Of a DNA stretch of 64,000 bases, positions 50,299 through 57,444 are shown piece after piece; the first letter of the stretch is position 1; every line of letters begins with the position of its first letter. The translations under genes were made by a program, and so were the position numbers. Under the pieces are notes generated by a model. It searched no databases. It was given only the letters and a program-made list of their open reading frames with translations, and was not told the origin of the DNA. Origin of the DNA: a virus; the IMG/VR virus record IMGVR_UViG_3300020421_000005, positions 48,725-112,724 of that record; one strand, written 5' to 3'.

Positions 50299-51516
50299 AT
50301 GCAACTTAGAGATCATCAAAAAGAGATTACAAATATCATGCAACGCCAGTGTGGTCAGGTACTTGTACCTACTGGCGGTGGTAAGACTATGTGTATGATT
50401 GTTGATGCTAAGTGGCGATTCAGTATGCCTATTCCACAGACTATTATTGTTGTTGCTCCTAGAATCTTACTTGCTCAACAGTTGTGTGAGGAGTTCCTAG
50501 AGCAGATTGATAATGTCGAGGTGCTTCATGTTCATAGTGGAGAGACTAACTACCAGACTACAACTAATCCTAAAGAGATTCAAGAGTGGCATCATAACAG
50601 TACAAAGAATCAGTTGATCTTTACTACATACCATTCACTTCACAGAATCATGGAAGATGTTGAAGCGGATACAGTATATTATGATGAGGCACACAATTCA
50701 GTTCAAAGAAACTTCTTTGAGAGTGTCAAGAACCGCTCTAACATTACTAGACGTAAGTTTTACTTCACTGCCACACCTAAACATCATACATCACAAGAGA
50801 GAGGTATGAACAATGAGAAGGTATATGGCAAGGTAATTGCAGAGATCCCTGCTCCAGAGTTGATTAAGAAGGGGTATATCGTACCGCCTCAAGTCAAGTC
50901 AGTCAAGTATCCTATCGGGTTCTATGAATCAGTTGAGCAGATTGACAGGTGTATGATTCTTGATGCTCTTGAAAATGAAGATCACATGGACAAAGTATTG
51001 GTCACTGCTAAGTCTAGTAAGAACATTCACAAGTTGATTACTCAAACTGATTTCATGGCAGTATGTCACTCTATGAAATACAATGTAATGTGGATTACAT
51101 CAAAGTATGGTGCTATCATCAATGGTAAGAAGGTCACTCGTAAGACATTCTTCAATTTGATGAACAAGTGGGGTGCTGACCCTGACAAGAAGTTTGTCAT
51201 GTTTCATCATTCTATTCTCTCAGAGGGTATGAATGTGAGTGGATTGACTGCTTGTATTCTACTGAGGAATCTTGATCTAATCACTATGGCACAAACTATT
51301 GGTCGAGTCATTCGACTACATAAGGAAGATGCACTTAAGATTAGCACAGGTGCTCTCAAACCTAACATCAATGGAAATGGTTATGTAAAACCATTTGGCA
51401 AGATGTTTGTACCAGTTTACAGTAATGTGGGTATTGGTACAGAACGCCGCCTTCAGTCAGTTGTTGACACTATCTTTACTAAGGGAGAGTCACAGGTATC
51501 AAGGGCGACAAGGTAG
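50299..51516 (+). CDS. uvsW: DNA helicase, UvsW-like (SF2)
   Basis: A 405-residue superfamily 2 helicase. Motif I PTGGGKT (24-30), motif Ia VVAPRILLAQQL, motif II YYDEAH, motif III FTATPKHH, and a second RecA domain with FHHSILSEGMNVSGL and TIGRVIRL. In T4, UvsW unwinds recombination intermediates and R-loops and switches replication mode. Shorter than T4 UvsW because the N-terminal domain is missing. A TTG at 50284 is an alternative start. Confidence 0.9.
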   Translation: MQLRDHQKEITNIMQRQCGQVLVPTGGGKTMCMIVDAKWRFSMPIPQTIIVVAPRILLAQQLCEEFLEQIDNVEVLHVHSGETNYQTTTNPKEIQEWHHNSTKNQLIFTTYHSLHRIMEDVEADTVYYDEAHNSVQRNFFESVKNRSNITRRKFYFTATPKHHTSQERGMNNEKVYGKVIAEIPAPELIKKGYIVPPQVKSVKYPIGFYESVEQIDRCMILDALENEDHMDKVLVTAKSSKNIHKLITQTDFMAVCHSMKYNVMWITSKYGAIINGKKVTRKTFFNLMNKWGADPDKKFVMFHHSILSEGMNVSGLTACILLRNLDLITMAQTIGRVIRLHKEDALKISTGALKPNINGNGYVKPFGKMFVPVYSNVGIGTERRLQSVVDTIFTKGESQVSRATR

Positions 51517-51545
51517 TTGCAAATATTCTAAAATTATAGTATAAT
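51517..51545 (+). promoter_or_regulatory. Sigma70 promoter TTGCAA-17-TATAAT
   Basis: TTGCAA at 51517 directly after the helicase stop, TATAAT at 51540-51545. Confidence 0.68.
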
Positions 51546-51569
51546 CAAACTACATGGTAACTAAAACCA

Positions 51570-51824
51570 ATGGCACAAATTGACAAAATCCGAGCACAAT
51601 GCCTTTCAGTCATGGAAGAGCAGTTCGCCACACAGATGAGCAAACTGGTGGACAAGGTGCGACTTGAGGACGCTGAAGCATTAGTACAGGAAATGATGAT
51701 CGAGGCAGATGATTTTGATGATGCAGATTTATTCCTTGATGACATCACAGATTGGACTGACTCAGACATCGCCAATATCACATTCCAAGATATAAATGAT
51801 GTTGAGGTGGATAGAGATTTCTAG
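51570..51824 (+). CDS. Acidic hypothetical protein (84 aa)
   Basis: Starts MAQIDKIRAQCLSVMEEQFATQMSKLVD (helical), with a D/E-rich C-terminal half (EADDFDDADLFLDDITDWTDSD). Own sigma70 promoter. Unknown. Confidence 0.7.
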   Translation: MAQIDKIRAQCLSVMEEQFATQMSKLVDKVRLEDAEALVQEMMIEADDFDDADLFLDDITDWTDSDIANITFQDINDVEVDRDF

Positions 51825-51852
51825 AGAGTCTCGACAAACTAAAAAAGACCTT

Positions 51853-51969
51853 ATGAAATTAGTGTATCCTGACCACTTAAAATTTCTAAAGAAACTTAAG
51901 GCGGAGTTGAAAAGAGATAAAGGTATAAGACCAAGGCGTAAATCCAGAAAAAACTACAAACATAAATGA
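51853..51969 (+). CDS. 38-residue basic protein, unknown
   Basis: Starts MKLVYPDHLKFLKKLKAELKRDKG and ends RKSRKNYKHK; strongly basic. ATGA overlap with the next gene. Confidence 0.58.
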   Translation: MKLVYPDHLKFLKKLKAELKRDKGIRPRRKSRKNYKHK

Positions 51970-52535
51970 ATGCTCAGTCTCTAAATCTATTTGGATTTAA
52001 TATCACTAAATTTGTGATAGACGATTGGAGTGATAAGAAATCTAGACTCTTAAAACTAATAGATTTTACTGATAATGAGATCATAGAATGTCAGACTGAC
52101 TACTATAAGTATCAGACTACAGCACCATATCTTAATGAGTTTGTTGACATATTGCAAACTGATTTAGATAAGTTAGTCAATGAATACACACAGATATTGA
52201 GTGATAGATATGGAGGAGATTGCCCTTTCAAAAATGTTGAGGAGTGGCAACTATGGTCACAGAGATATGCCATAGGACAATTTCATGGTGCTCATAATCA
52301 TGGTTTAATGAATATATCATGTGTATTGTATGTTGAGTTTGACCCACAGGAGCATTTTCCTACTACATTCTATAGTCCACACCCTAACCCCTATTATGGT
52401 ACAATAGATAAGATTGCGCCTCCAGTAAATGAAGGCGAGATTCTAACTTTTCCTTCTGTTTTGTTACATGAATCGCCAGTATCTAAATCAAATAAACAGA
52501 GGACAATAATGTCGTTTAACATACCTATGAGGTAA
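51966..52535 (+). CDS. 2-oxoglutarate/Fe(II) dioxygenase-type protein (TIGR02466-like)
   Basis: A 189-residue protein with WSQRYAIGQFHGAHNHGLMNISCVLYVEFD (candidate metal His in HGAHNH) and EGEILTFPSVLLHESPVSKSNKQRTIMSFNIPM. Relative of the 47449 and 48152 genes, placed alone in the early region. Confidence 0.75.
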   Translation: MNAQSLNLFGFNITKFVIDDWSDKKSRLLKLIDFTDNEIIECQTDYYKYQTTAPYLNEFVDILQTDLDKLVNEYTQILSDRYGGDCPFKNVEEWQLWSQRYAIGQFHGAHNHGLMNISCVLYVEFDPQEHFPTTFYSPHPNPYYGTIDKIAPPVNEGEILTFPSVLLHESPVSKSNKQRTIMSFNIPMR

Positions 52536-52536
52536 G

Positions 52537-52728
52537 ATGTATCAGATCAATGTAACACTAACTGACAAGCAATTTAACTTGTTAAGTGAAGCATTATTTT
52601 TCTATTCTGAGGAGAAAGATGATGACAACCTATCCAATTCTATAGAAGAGTTAGAAGATTTAATTGATATTTCAACTACTAAAGTAAAGCGAAATAGGCA
52701 ATTTCTCAACCCTGAGTGTGACATTTAA
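52537..52728 (+). CDS. Acidic helical protein, unknown (63 aa)
   Basis: Starts MYQINVTLTDKQFNLLSEALFFYSEEKDDDNLSNSI, a helix-turn-helix-length acidic protein typical of the small early genes that follow. The stop lies in the hairpin loop of cassette 3. Confidence 0.72.
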   Translation: MYQINVTLTDKQFNLLSEALFFYSEEKDDDNLSNSIEELEDLIDISTTKVKRNRQFLNPECDI

Positions 52729-52775
52729 TAAACTGGCACACAGGTGGTTGTAAACCTACATCAATGTAGTATTAT
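52717..52775 (+). promoter_or_regulatory. Early cassette 3: stop-in-loop hairpin and promoter
   Basis: TGTGACA/TGGCACA arms (one mismatch) around the stop TAA; TTGTAA (52748), 16 bases containing CTACAT/ATGTAG, TATTAT (52770-52775). It drives the RNA at 52782. Confidence 0.68.
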
Positions 52776-52781
52776 ATAAAT

Positions 52782-52938
52782 GTGAGAGAGATAACTCATG
52801 TGGTTACTATGCCCGAACATGGAGCGCCAGCATTGCTAGGTCAGTACTCAGTAGGGGTTCAGGTGTAAGCGATTCCCATAGTGTAAATTTGGACTCTTGG
52901 GTGAAACCCATTACAGTAGTCCCACGTTTCTCTCTCAC
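52782..52938 (+). ncRNA. Structured small RNA candidate, 157 nt
   Basis: GTGAGAGAG (52782-52790) and CTCTCTCAC (52930-52938) pair perfectly over 9 bp. Inside, GTGG and TACT can pair with CCAC and AGTA near the other end. TTGGGT-GAA-ACCCA is another hairpin. The 5' arm starts 7 bases after the cassette-3 -10, which is where transcription should begin. No convincing ORF lies inside (only 19 codons at 52811). Cassette 4 follows directly. Family unknown; a 6S-like rod is one possibility. Confidence 0.62.
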
Positions 52939-52951
52939 CCACTTTATAAAC

Positions 52952-52993
52952 TGGCACACAGGTGGTTGATTTCCTGTTGCCATGGTGTATAAT
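52952..52993 (+). promoter_or_regulatory. Early cassette 4: TGGCACA box and promoter
   Basis: TGGCACACAGGTGG, TTGATT (52966-52971), 16 bases, TATAAT (52988-52993). The start point would fall on or next to the ATG at 53000. Confidence 0.72.
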
Positions 52994-52999
52994 GGTAGT

Positions 53000-53947
53000 A
53001 TGAAGAACAAACACCTAGAGCACCCAGAAGATAGTATCCTGACTCTTGGTAAGAGTGGTGCTATTGATGTAATCAAGTTTTTGAAGAGCAAGAGAAATCA
53101 AATATCAGTCAAGTATGATGGTGCCCCTGCTATCGTGTATGGAGTCAACCCTGAGAATGGTAGATTCTTTGTTGGCACTAAATCAGTATTCAATAAGAAG
53201 AAGATCAAGATAAACTATACTCATACAGATATTGAAACTAATCATGGTCATATCCCAAATGTAGCAAGTATTCTACACACTTGCCTTGAGACTCTACCCA
53301 CAGATCATGGAGTGTATCAATGTGACTTTATTGGTTATGGTGGTAATGATACCTACAAACCTAATACTATCACATACAAATTTGATAAGGTCATCAAACA
53401 GTCAGTAGTTGTAGCGACTCATACACAGTATATTGGTGCAACTATTCAAGAATTAGATGCAGTATTCCATTATCGACCCAATAATTATAGGAATCTTGAC
53501 TGTCGCAACTTAGGACACTATCAAGTTGATACTCATGCTACTATGAATAACCGCTTAAGTGTCAAGATTGAATTCTTGCTCACTCTCGCCCGCACGTTGG
53601 TACGTTTTACCGAGTTCCCCACGCTCAAGGAAGGAAAAGCACTAAAGGTAATTGTCAACAGTTATGTGAGGGAAGGCAAGAAACTTAACCCCGATCAACT
53701 TGCAAGTGATACAGGATACTCAAAAAACTTGTTCCACTTATACAATATGATTATTGAAGTTAAAGAACTATTGATGCAAGGTATCGTTACATCAAAAGAT
53801 GTTGAGTGCCTTATTGATGGTCAACCCTATGAGCATGAGGGTTATGTGATGACTAACAAGTATGGTACATACAAACTTATCAAACGTCAACGCTTCAGTT
53901 ATGCAAACTTCAATATGAAAAAGACATGGGGTGTGCCAGTTGAATAA
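53000..53947 (+). CDS. KxDG nucleotidyltransferase/ligase-fold protein (DUF6267-like)
   Basis: A 315-residue protein. SVKYDGAPAIVYG (Lys38-Tyr-Asp-Gly41) matches motif I of DNA/RNA ligases and capping enzymes, RFFVGTKSVF resembles motif III/IIIa, HEGYVMTN fits motif IV (EGxV) and YKLIKRQRF fits motif V (KxK). It could be an RNA or DNA ligase or a nucleotide transferase that forms a Lys-AMP. I recall cyanophage relatives called DUF6267. The ATG at 52982 lies within the promoter, so 53000 is the start and the mRNA is probably leaderless. Confidence 0.78.
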   Translation: MKNKHLEHPEDSILTLGKSGAIDVIKFLKSKRNQISVKYDGAPAIVYGVNPENGRFFVGTKSVFNKKKIKINYTHTDIETNHGHIPNVASILHTCLETLPTDHGVYQCDFIGYGGNDTYKPNTITYKFDKVIKQSVVVATHTQYIGATIQELDAVFHYRPNNYRNLDCRNLGHYQVDTHATMNNRLSVKIEFLLTLARTLVRFTEFPTLKEGKALKVIVNSYVREGKKLNPDQLASDTGYSKNLFHLYNMIIEVKELLMQGIVTSKDVECLIDGQPYEHEGYVMTNKYGTYKLIKRQRFSYANFNMKKTWGVPVE

Positions 53948-53990
53948 GTGGCACATAGGTGCATGAAATACTATTTCATCATACTATAAT
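53932..53990 (+). promoter_or_regulatory. Early cassette 5: stop-in-loop hairpin and promoter
   Basis: TGTGCCA (53932-53938) and TGGCACA (53949-53955) flank a loop with the stop TAA. ATGAAAT/ATTTCAT forms a perfect dyad in the promoter spacer. TATAAT is at 53985-53990; the -35 is weak. Confidence 0.68.
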
Positions 53991-53999
53991 AGAAACATA

Positions 54000-54080
54000 G
54001 GGGGCAAGGCGATCCGTTAAAAGAAGCGGTTCTTTTGACTCGAAGGATTTAATCTCAAACTGCCAATCTGAGTTGCCCCC
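54000..54080 (+). promoter_or_regulatory. Structured 5' leader RNA, 81 nt (candidate cis-regulatory element)
   Basis: GGGGGCAA (54000-54007) pairs with TTGCCCCC (54073-54080). Inside, ATCC/GGAT closes onto a 10-bp hairpin GTTAAAAGAA-GCGG-TTCTTTTGAC, and CTCA/TGAG makes a third arm. The 5' arm begins at the predicted start site of cassette 5 (10 bases after TATAAT). The RNA ends 20 bases before the ATG at 54101, so it is probably a leader of that operon. It lacks the T-loop of a tRNA. Confidence 0.65.
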
Positions 54081-54100
54081 TCTCAAATACATGGAGATCA

Positions 54101-54304
54101 ATGCCGTATTCAAGACTTGAAATTCCAACCTACATTGTTGACCAAATCATTAAGTCACTCAATGAATCAATCGAAGTATGTTATGGTGCTTCAGAACAGA
54201 ATAGTGATGATTACACAAAAGATTATCCCTATGCAGTTGGTTTTTCTAAAGCAACTATGGAATCGGTTGTTGATTCACTCTTACGTCTAAAACTTGAACA
54301 ATGA
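54101..54304 (+). CDS. Early hypothetical protein (67 aa)
   Basis: Starts MPYSRLEIPTYIVDQIIKSLNESIEVCYG. GGAG six bases upstream. First gene behind the structured leader; overlaps the next by 4 bases. Unknown. Confidence 0.72.
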   Translation: MPYSRLEIPTYIVDQIIKSLNESIEVCYGASEQNSDDYTKDYPYAVGFSKATMESVVDSLLRLKLEQ

Positions 54305-54483
54305 AAACATTAATCCTAACAGACACCGAGTTCAATAGACTCTTTGAGATATTTGAACCGACTTACTTCTCACTCAAAGAGAGAGTAGAAACAAAGTATG
54401 ACCCTGATCTCTCAAATGATATAAGAGATTATATCTCTCATGACATCTATCGTAAAATGATAGCAGTTGATGGAGGTATATAA
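54301..54483 (+). CDS. Early hypothetical protein (60 aa)
   Basis: Starts MKTLILTDTEFNRLFEIFEPTYFSLKERV. The TLTxxEFNxLxE pattern is shared with other small early proteins here (52537, 58520), suggesting a repeated small fold. Unknown. Confidence 0.7.
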   Translation: MKTLILTDTEFNRLFEIFEPTYFSLKERVETKYDPDLSNDIRDYISHDIYRKMIAVDGGI

Positions 54484-54650
54484 TGAATCAGTTTAGAATA
54501 GAATGCTCTGAAGTCAATTACTTCACTATCTTAGTTGAAGCAGACACAGAGGAACAGGCAAGAGAACTTGCTCATGCTGACATCAATTCATTTGAAGTAG
54601 AAGATGAATATGTGTCAGAGTGGAATATTGAAAACGTGGAGGAATTGTAA
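54483..54650 (+). CDS. Early hypothetical protein (55 aa)
   Basis: Starts MNQFRIECSEVNYFTILVEADTEEQARELAH, a short beta-alpha pattern like phage proteins with a betaalpha motif; acidic. Overlaps its neighbours by 1 base on each side. Confidence 0.7.
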   Translation: MNQFRIECSEVNYFTILVEADTEEQARELAHADINSFEVEDEYVSEWNIENVEEL

Positions 54651-55003
54651 TGCGAACATACATTTATAGAGATTTCAACGATTTGAGAGATCCAGAGGGC
54701 AAACATGGTTGCCATTTCATACCAACAAAAACTCATGTGAGTGAGAAGTATGGCAGACATTTCTTTATTGACATTGGAATGAATTTTGTATCCGCTCCTA
54801 GTTTTGAGAAGGGTGGATATGATGAGACACAGTTAGACTATGTTGGTTCATGGAGTGACCTCGAAGGCGTAGTATTACAGGACTTGTTCGACATCTATCA
54901 GAATATGGTATTTGAATATCATCAAGAAGAGATAGATGCAGAGAGAGCAAACTATTATGAACTAGAGGAGGCAGTTGAAAAGGGAGAGATAACCTATTTG
55001 TAA
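54650..55003 (+). CDS. Early hypothetical protein (117 aa)
   Basis: Starts MRTYIYRDFNDLRDPEGKHGCHFIPTKTHVSEKYGRHFFIDIGM. Acidic, with an aromatic-rich N-terminal half. Last gene of the operon behind the leader RNA. Unknown. Confidence 0.75.
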   Translation: MRTYIYRDFNDLRDPEGKHGCHFIPTKTHVSEKYGRHFFIDIGMNFVSAPSFEKGGYDETQLDYVGSWSDLEGVVLQDLFDIYQNMVFEYHQEEIDAERANYYELEEAVEKGEITYL

Positions 55004-55005
55004 AC

Positions 55006-55051
55006 TGGCACACAGGTGGTTGCACTTAAATACTACTGCCTGTATTATAAT
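55006..55051 (+). promoter_or_regulatory. Early cassette 6: TGGCACA box and promoter
   Basis: TGGCACACAGGTGG, TTGCAC (55020), TATTAT/TATAAT (55043-55051). AGGTGGT can pair with ACTGCCT. Confidence 0.65.
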
Positions 55052-55069
55052 ACTATACAAACAAACATT

Positions 55070-55243
55070 ATGGCATCAAAACTAAAAACCACACCAAAAG
55101 AAAAAATGATAGTCAACCTTATGGAAGAGGTTATCAGTATTTTATCAACTTGCAAAGACTTATCTGACCCAGAGTTTTCAATGTATGAGACTATGAAGCA
55201 CGCAGTTGACACAGAAGTTTACTACCCACTATACGACAACTAA
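55070..55243 (+). CDS. Early hypothetical protein (57 aa)
   Basis: Starts MASKLKTTPKEKMIVNLMEEVISIL. The longer frame from 55016 overlaps the promoter and is rejected. An ACAAACAAACA leader precedes the ATG. Unknown. Confidence 0.7.
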   Translation: MASKLKTTPKEKMIVNLMEEVISILSTCKDLSDPEFSMYETMKHAVDTEVYYPLYDN

Positions 55244-55389
55244 TGACTGAAATTCCTTTCTACGACTTCCCTAAGAGTCCTATTTTGATTATCGGATTCT
55301 TTGGTATTCTTACCGCCATGGTAACACTTTATGTTGTTAATCGTGACTATTTCAATTCCCCTTTAAATCAAGATAAGAGGATTAAATGA
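55243..55389 (+). CDS. Single-span membrane protein (48 aa)
   Basis: Starts MTEIPFYDFPKS, then a membrane helix PILIIGFFGILTAMVTLYVV and a polar basic tail. Overlaps its neighbours by 1 and 4 bases. Confidence 0.65.
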   Translation: MTEIPFYDFPKSPILIIGFFGILTAMVTLYVVNRDYFNSPLNQDKRIK

Positions 55390-55643
55390 CACTATCTAAG
55401 GACACATTAAACAAACTTGCTGATGCTTTGGTATTGGAAGTTATCGAACATATTAACAACAATCCAAAGGCACATAACGCTCTATATGAGTTAGTTAGTG
55501 ATGCAATTTGTGAGAAGTTAGGTAACAAGAATGATGACGGAAGTTGCTCCTTTGATGGTAGCAAACTTGTTCCCGCTGTTGTTGATAGGTTACAACTGAT
55601 GATCTTACCACAGGTAATGCCTTCCGACCCAGCAAACTTGTGA
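55386..55643 (+). CDS. Early hypothetical helical protein (85 aa)
   Basis: Starts MTLSKDTLNKLADALVLEVIEHINNNPKAHNALYELVSDAICEKLG. Mostly helical. Its stop opens the left arm of cassette 7. Confidence 0.74.
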   Translation: MTLSKDTLNKLADALVLEVIEHINNNPKAHNALYELVSDAICEKLGNKNDDGSCSFDGSKLVPAVVDRLQLMILPQVMPSDPANL

Positions 55644-55697
55644 CACTTGGATTAGTGGCACACAGGTGGTAGATTTCCATTCCTACCATACTATAAT
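55639..55697 (+). promoter_or_regulatory. Early cassette 7: hairpin and promoter
   Basis: TGTGACACT/AGTGGCACA arms (one mismatch), then TGGTAG/CTACCA dyad and TATAAT (55692-55697). Confidence 0.68.
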
Positions 55698-55725
55698 AAG
55701 TACATAACAAAACAAACAACAAATC

Positions 55726-56205
55726 ATGTCAACAAATTCAAGAATCGGACTTAGACTTGCTGATGGTTCAATCCTATCCGCATATCATCATTGGGACGGT
55801 TATCCACAGTGGTTGGGAGTTACTCTCAACAAACATTTTCCTACTAGGGAAGCAATCGCTGAACTTATTGATGGTGGAGACATGAGTTGTTGCCATACTC
55901 AATCAGGTTGGGAACTTACTGAACCAGAGGAACTAGAGGGCAGAGAGTTCAAACCTTGTTACTACACAGATAGAGGAGAGTCTATTGATGACAATGCTCC
56001 TAAACATCACAAAACTACTTCACACTTCTTTGAGGACACTAACAAGTGTTGTGGAGAGTATGCTTACATCAAAGAACTAGACGGAACTTTGGTATGCTAT
56101 GGTATTAGTTTTTGGAATGAGAAAACTAAGGATTTCAACGATACTTTCACACCTATCAAGGAAGAAATCCCTGCTGACTATCCACAGGAGTTAATGTCAG
56201 CATGA
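55726..56205 (+). CDS. Conserved phage protein with YHHWDGYP motif (159 aa)
   Basis: Starts MSTNSRIGLRLADGSILSAYHHWDGYPQWLGVTLNKHF. The CHWDGYPxxxGxxL pattern is shared with a family in many phages and bacteria. His, Asp and several Cys (CCHTQ, CC) could bind metal. Function unknown. Leader ACAAAACAAACAACAAATC. Confidence 0.8.
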   Translation: MSTNSRIGLRLADGSILSAYHHWDGYPQWLGVTLNKHFPTREAIAELIDGGDMSCCHTQSGWELTEPEELEGREFKPCYYTDRGESIDDNAPKHHKTTSHFFEDTNKCCGEYAYIKELDGTLVCYGISFWNEKTKDFNDTFTPIKEEIPADYPQELMSA

Positions 56206-56375
56206 TATATCCAAATGACTTAAAGACTACTCTATTTTCAGAGATAGCAGAAATCTTAGAGGAGGCGGACAATTCCGCTCCCTATGATATAGTTGATGCT
56301 ATGATCGAACTAATGAATGAAGATCAGTTGAATCAACTTGCTGACATTATTACAAACTTGTATCCTAAAGACTAA
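56202..56375 (+). CDS. Early hypothetical protein (57 aa)
   Basis: Starts MIYPNDLKTTLFSEIAEILEEADNSAPYD. Acidic and helical. Coupled by 4-base and 1-base overlaps. Confidence 0.7.
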   Translation: MIYPNDLKTTLFSEIAEILEEADNSAPYDIVDAMIELMNEDQLNQLADIITNLYPKD

Positions 56376-56566
56376 TGACTGACCCAAACTTGACTGCTGC
56401 AGAGTGTGACGCTCTGCTACAACTTATCTTAGGTACGCCTTGTAGGGTTACTGACAAATTGAATGACGATTTTAATGTCAATTTTAGGAAAATTCGTCAT
56501 AAACTAGGACGTTTAGCAGATATTGATGATGGAATCCCACAAATGCTAGTACCTAGTGACAGTTGA
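56375..56566 (+). CDS. Early hypothetical protein (63 aa)
   Basis: Starts MTDPNLTAAECDALLQLILGTPCRVTDKLNDDF. The TAAECDALLQLI start echoes the TxxEFNxLxE starts of other early proteins. The last codons encode the left arm of hairpin 8. Confidence 0.72.
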   Translation: MTDPNLTAAECDALLQLILGTPCRVTDKLNDDFNVNFRKIRHKLGRLADIDDGIPQMLVPSDS

Positions 56567-56613
56567 ATAAGTGGCACAAGGGCGGTTGATATTCAATATC
56601 ACTGCCCTATAAT
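56556..56613 (+). promoter_or_regulatory. Early cassette 8: hairpins and promoter
   Basis: GTGACA/TGGCAC arms (one mismatch); second dyad GGGCGG-T-TGATATT/AATATCA-CTGCCC (56580-56607) covers the -35 TTGATA; TATAAT (56608-56613). 16-base spacer. Confidence 0.72.
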
Positions 56614-56638
56614 GATAGTATAACAAACAAACAGGTTT

Positions 56639-56941
56639 ATGACTTCTATCGTTGCTATCGGAAAAAACAAGTATGACATCAATCAAATTGATGAGTTTAC
56701 TGATTACGTTTTTTCATTCTACGGTGCTGATGATGCACTATATCAAATGAATGTCACTAAAGATGACATTACACTTGCTACAGAGGACTATCTACAACTA
56801 ATATCTGATTTAGATAGTGACATATTCACTTGGGGCGATGGCGACTCACTTGATAGAGAGAGAGTCAGAGATATGCTCGTAAGAAATTATGGATACTCTA
56901 AAGACTTTGATGGTGGAAGTCTTTGGGTACTAGACCAGTAA
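56639..56941 (+). CDS. Early acidic protein (100 aa)
   Basis: Starts MTSIVAIGKNKYDINQIDEFTDYVFSFYGADDALY; strongly acidic, with RVRDMLVRNYG near the end. Leader AACAAACAAACAGG. Unknown. Confidence 0.75.
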   Translation: MTSIVAIGKNKYDINQIDEFTDYVFSFYGADDALYQMNVTKDDITLATEDYLQLISDLDSDIFTWGDGDSLDRERVRDMLVRNYGYSKDFDGGSLWVLDQ

Positions 56942-56989
56942 ACAAACTGGCACAAGGGCAGTTGATTCTTTGAGTCACTGCCCTATAAT
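56935..56989 (+). promoter_or_regulatory. Early cassette 9: stop-in-loop hairpin and promoter
   Basis: CCAGT/ACTGG around stop TAA; second hairpin GGGCAG-T-TGATTC-TTT-GAGTCA-CTGCCC (56956-56983), 12 bp with one bulge; TTGATT, 16 bases, TATAAT (56984-56989). Confidence 0.76.
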
Positions 56990-57019
56990 AGTAATATAAC
57001 AAACACAGAGGTTTTAACT

Positions 57020-57253
57020 ATGATGAATCGTCAAGGTTCTTTGGTCAGAGACTACAGTTTCGACCAACTACAAACAATCCGCTCATTTTTTACTGATGGA
57101 GAGTGGGATACAATCGCTAACTCACTAGAGGACTATCGTTGCTATGATGATGACTCTTTACAAGAAGATGAATTGATCGAGGGTAGATCAGTTTATGAGC
57201 GTTGTAATGAGATAGACGATAGAATTTCAAAACTATTTGCGAGGACTAAGTGA
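57020..57253 (+). CDS. Early acidic protein (77 aa)
   Basis: Starts MMNRQGSLVRDYSFDQLQTIRSFFTDGEWDTI. Acidic helical. Overlaps the next ATG by 1 base (GTGATG). Unknown. Confidence 0.73.
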   Translation: MMNRQGSLVRDYSFDQLQTIRSFFTDGEWDTIANSLEDYRCYDDDSLQEDELIEGRSVYERCNEIDDRISKLFARTK

Positions 57254-57444
57254 TGACATTTGAAGAATTAGAACAGTTGAAACTTGATGCTTTTGAAGTA
57301 TTGGAAGTATTAGAGGATACCGCTAGTCACATTTGTGATGAAAAACAACTATCTGGACAAAAAGTGTGGACTATGATTCACTCATTCGCTCAACTTAAAG
57401 TGGACGAATTTCCAGAACCATATCAACTTATCGGAGGCAACTAA
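57253..57444 (+). CDS. Early hypothetical protein (63 aa)
   Basis: Starts MTFEELEQLKLDAFEVLEVLEDTASHICDEK; helical and acidic. 1-base overlaps on both sides. Confidence 0.72.
   Translation: MTFEELEQLKLDAFEVLEVLEDTASHICDEKQLSGQKVWTMIHSFAQLKVDEFPEPYQLIGGN

Noticed and set aside
52811-52870. 19-codon ORF MPEHGAPALLGQ in the structured RNA
   Set aside because: Too short, no ribosome site, and it lies in a region with better evidence for RNA structure.
52982-52999. Upstream start MVYNGS for the KxDG protein
   Set aside because: The ATG lies before TATAAT of the promoter, so it would not be on the transcript.
54000-54080. tRNA gene
   Set aside because: Size and a GGGGGCA/TGCCCCC acceptor-like stem fit, but there is no T-loop (TTCGA), no D-arm with GG and the main hairpin is a 10-bp stem with a GCGG loop.
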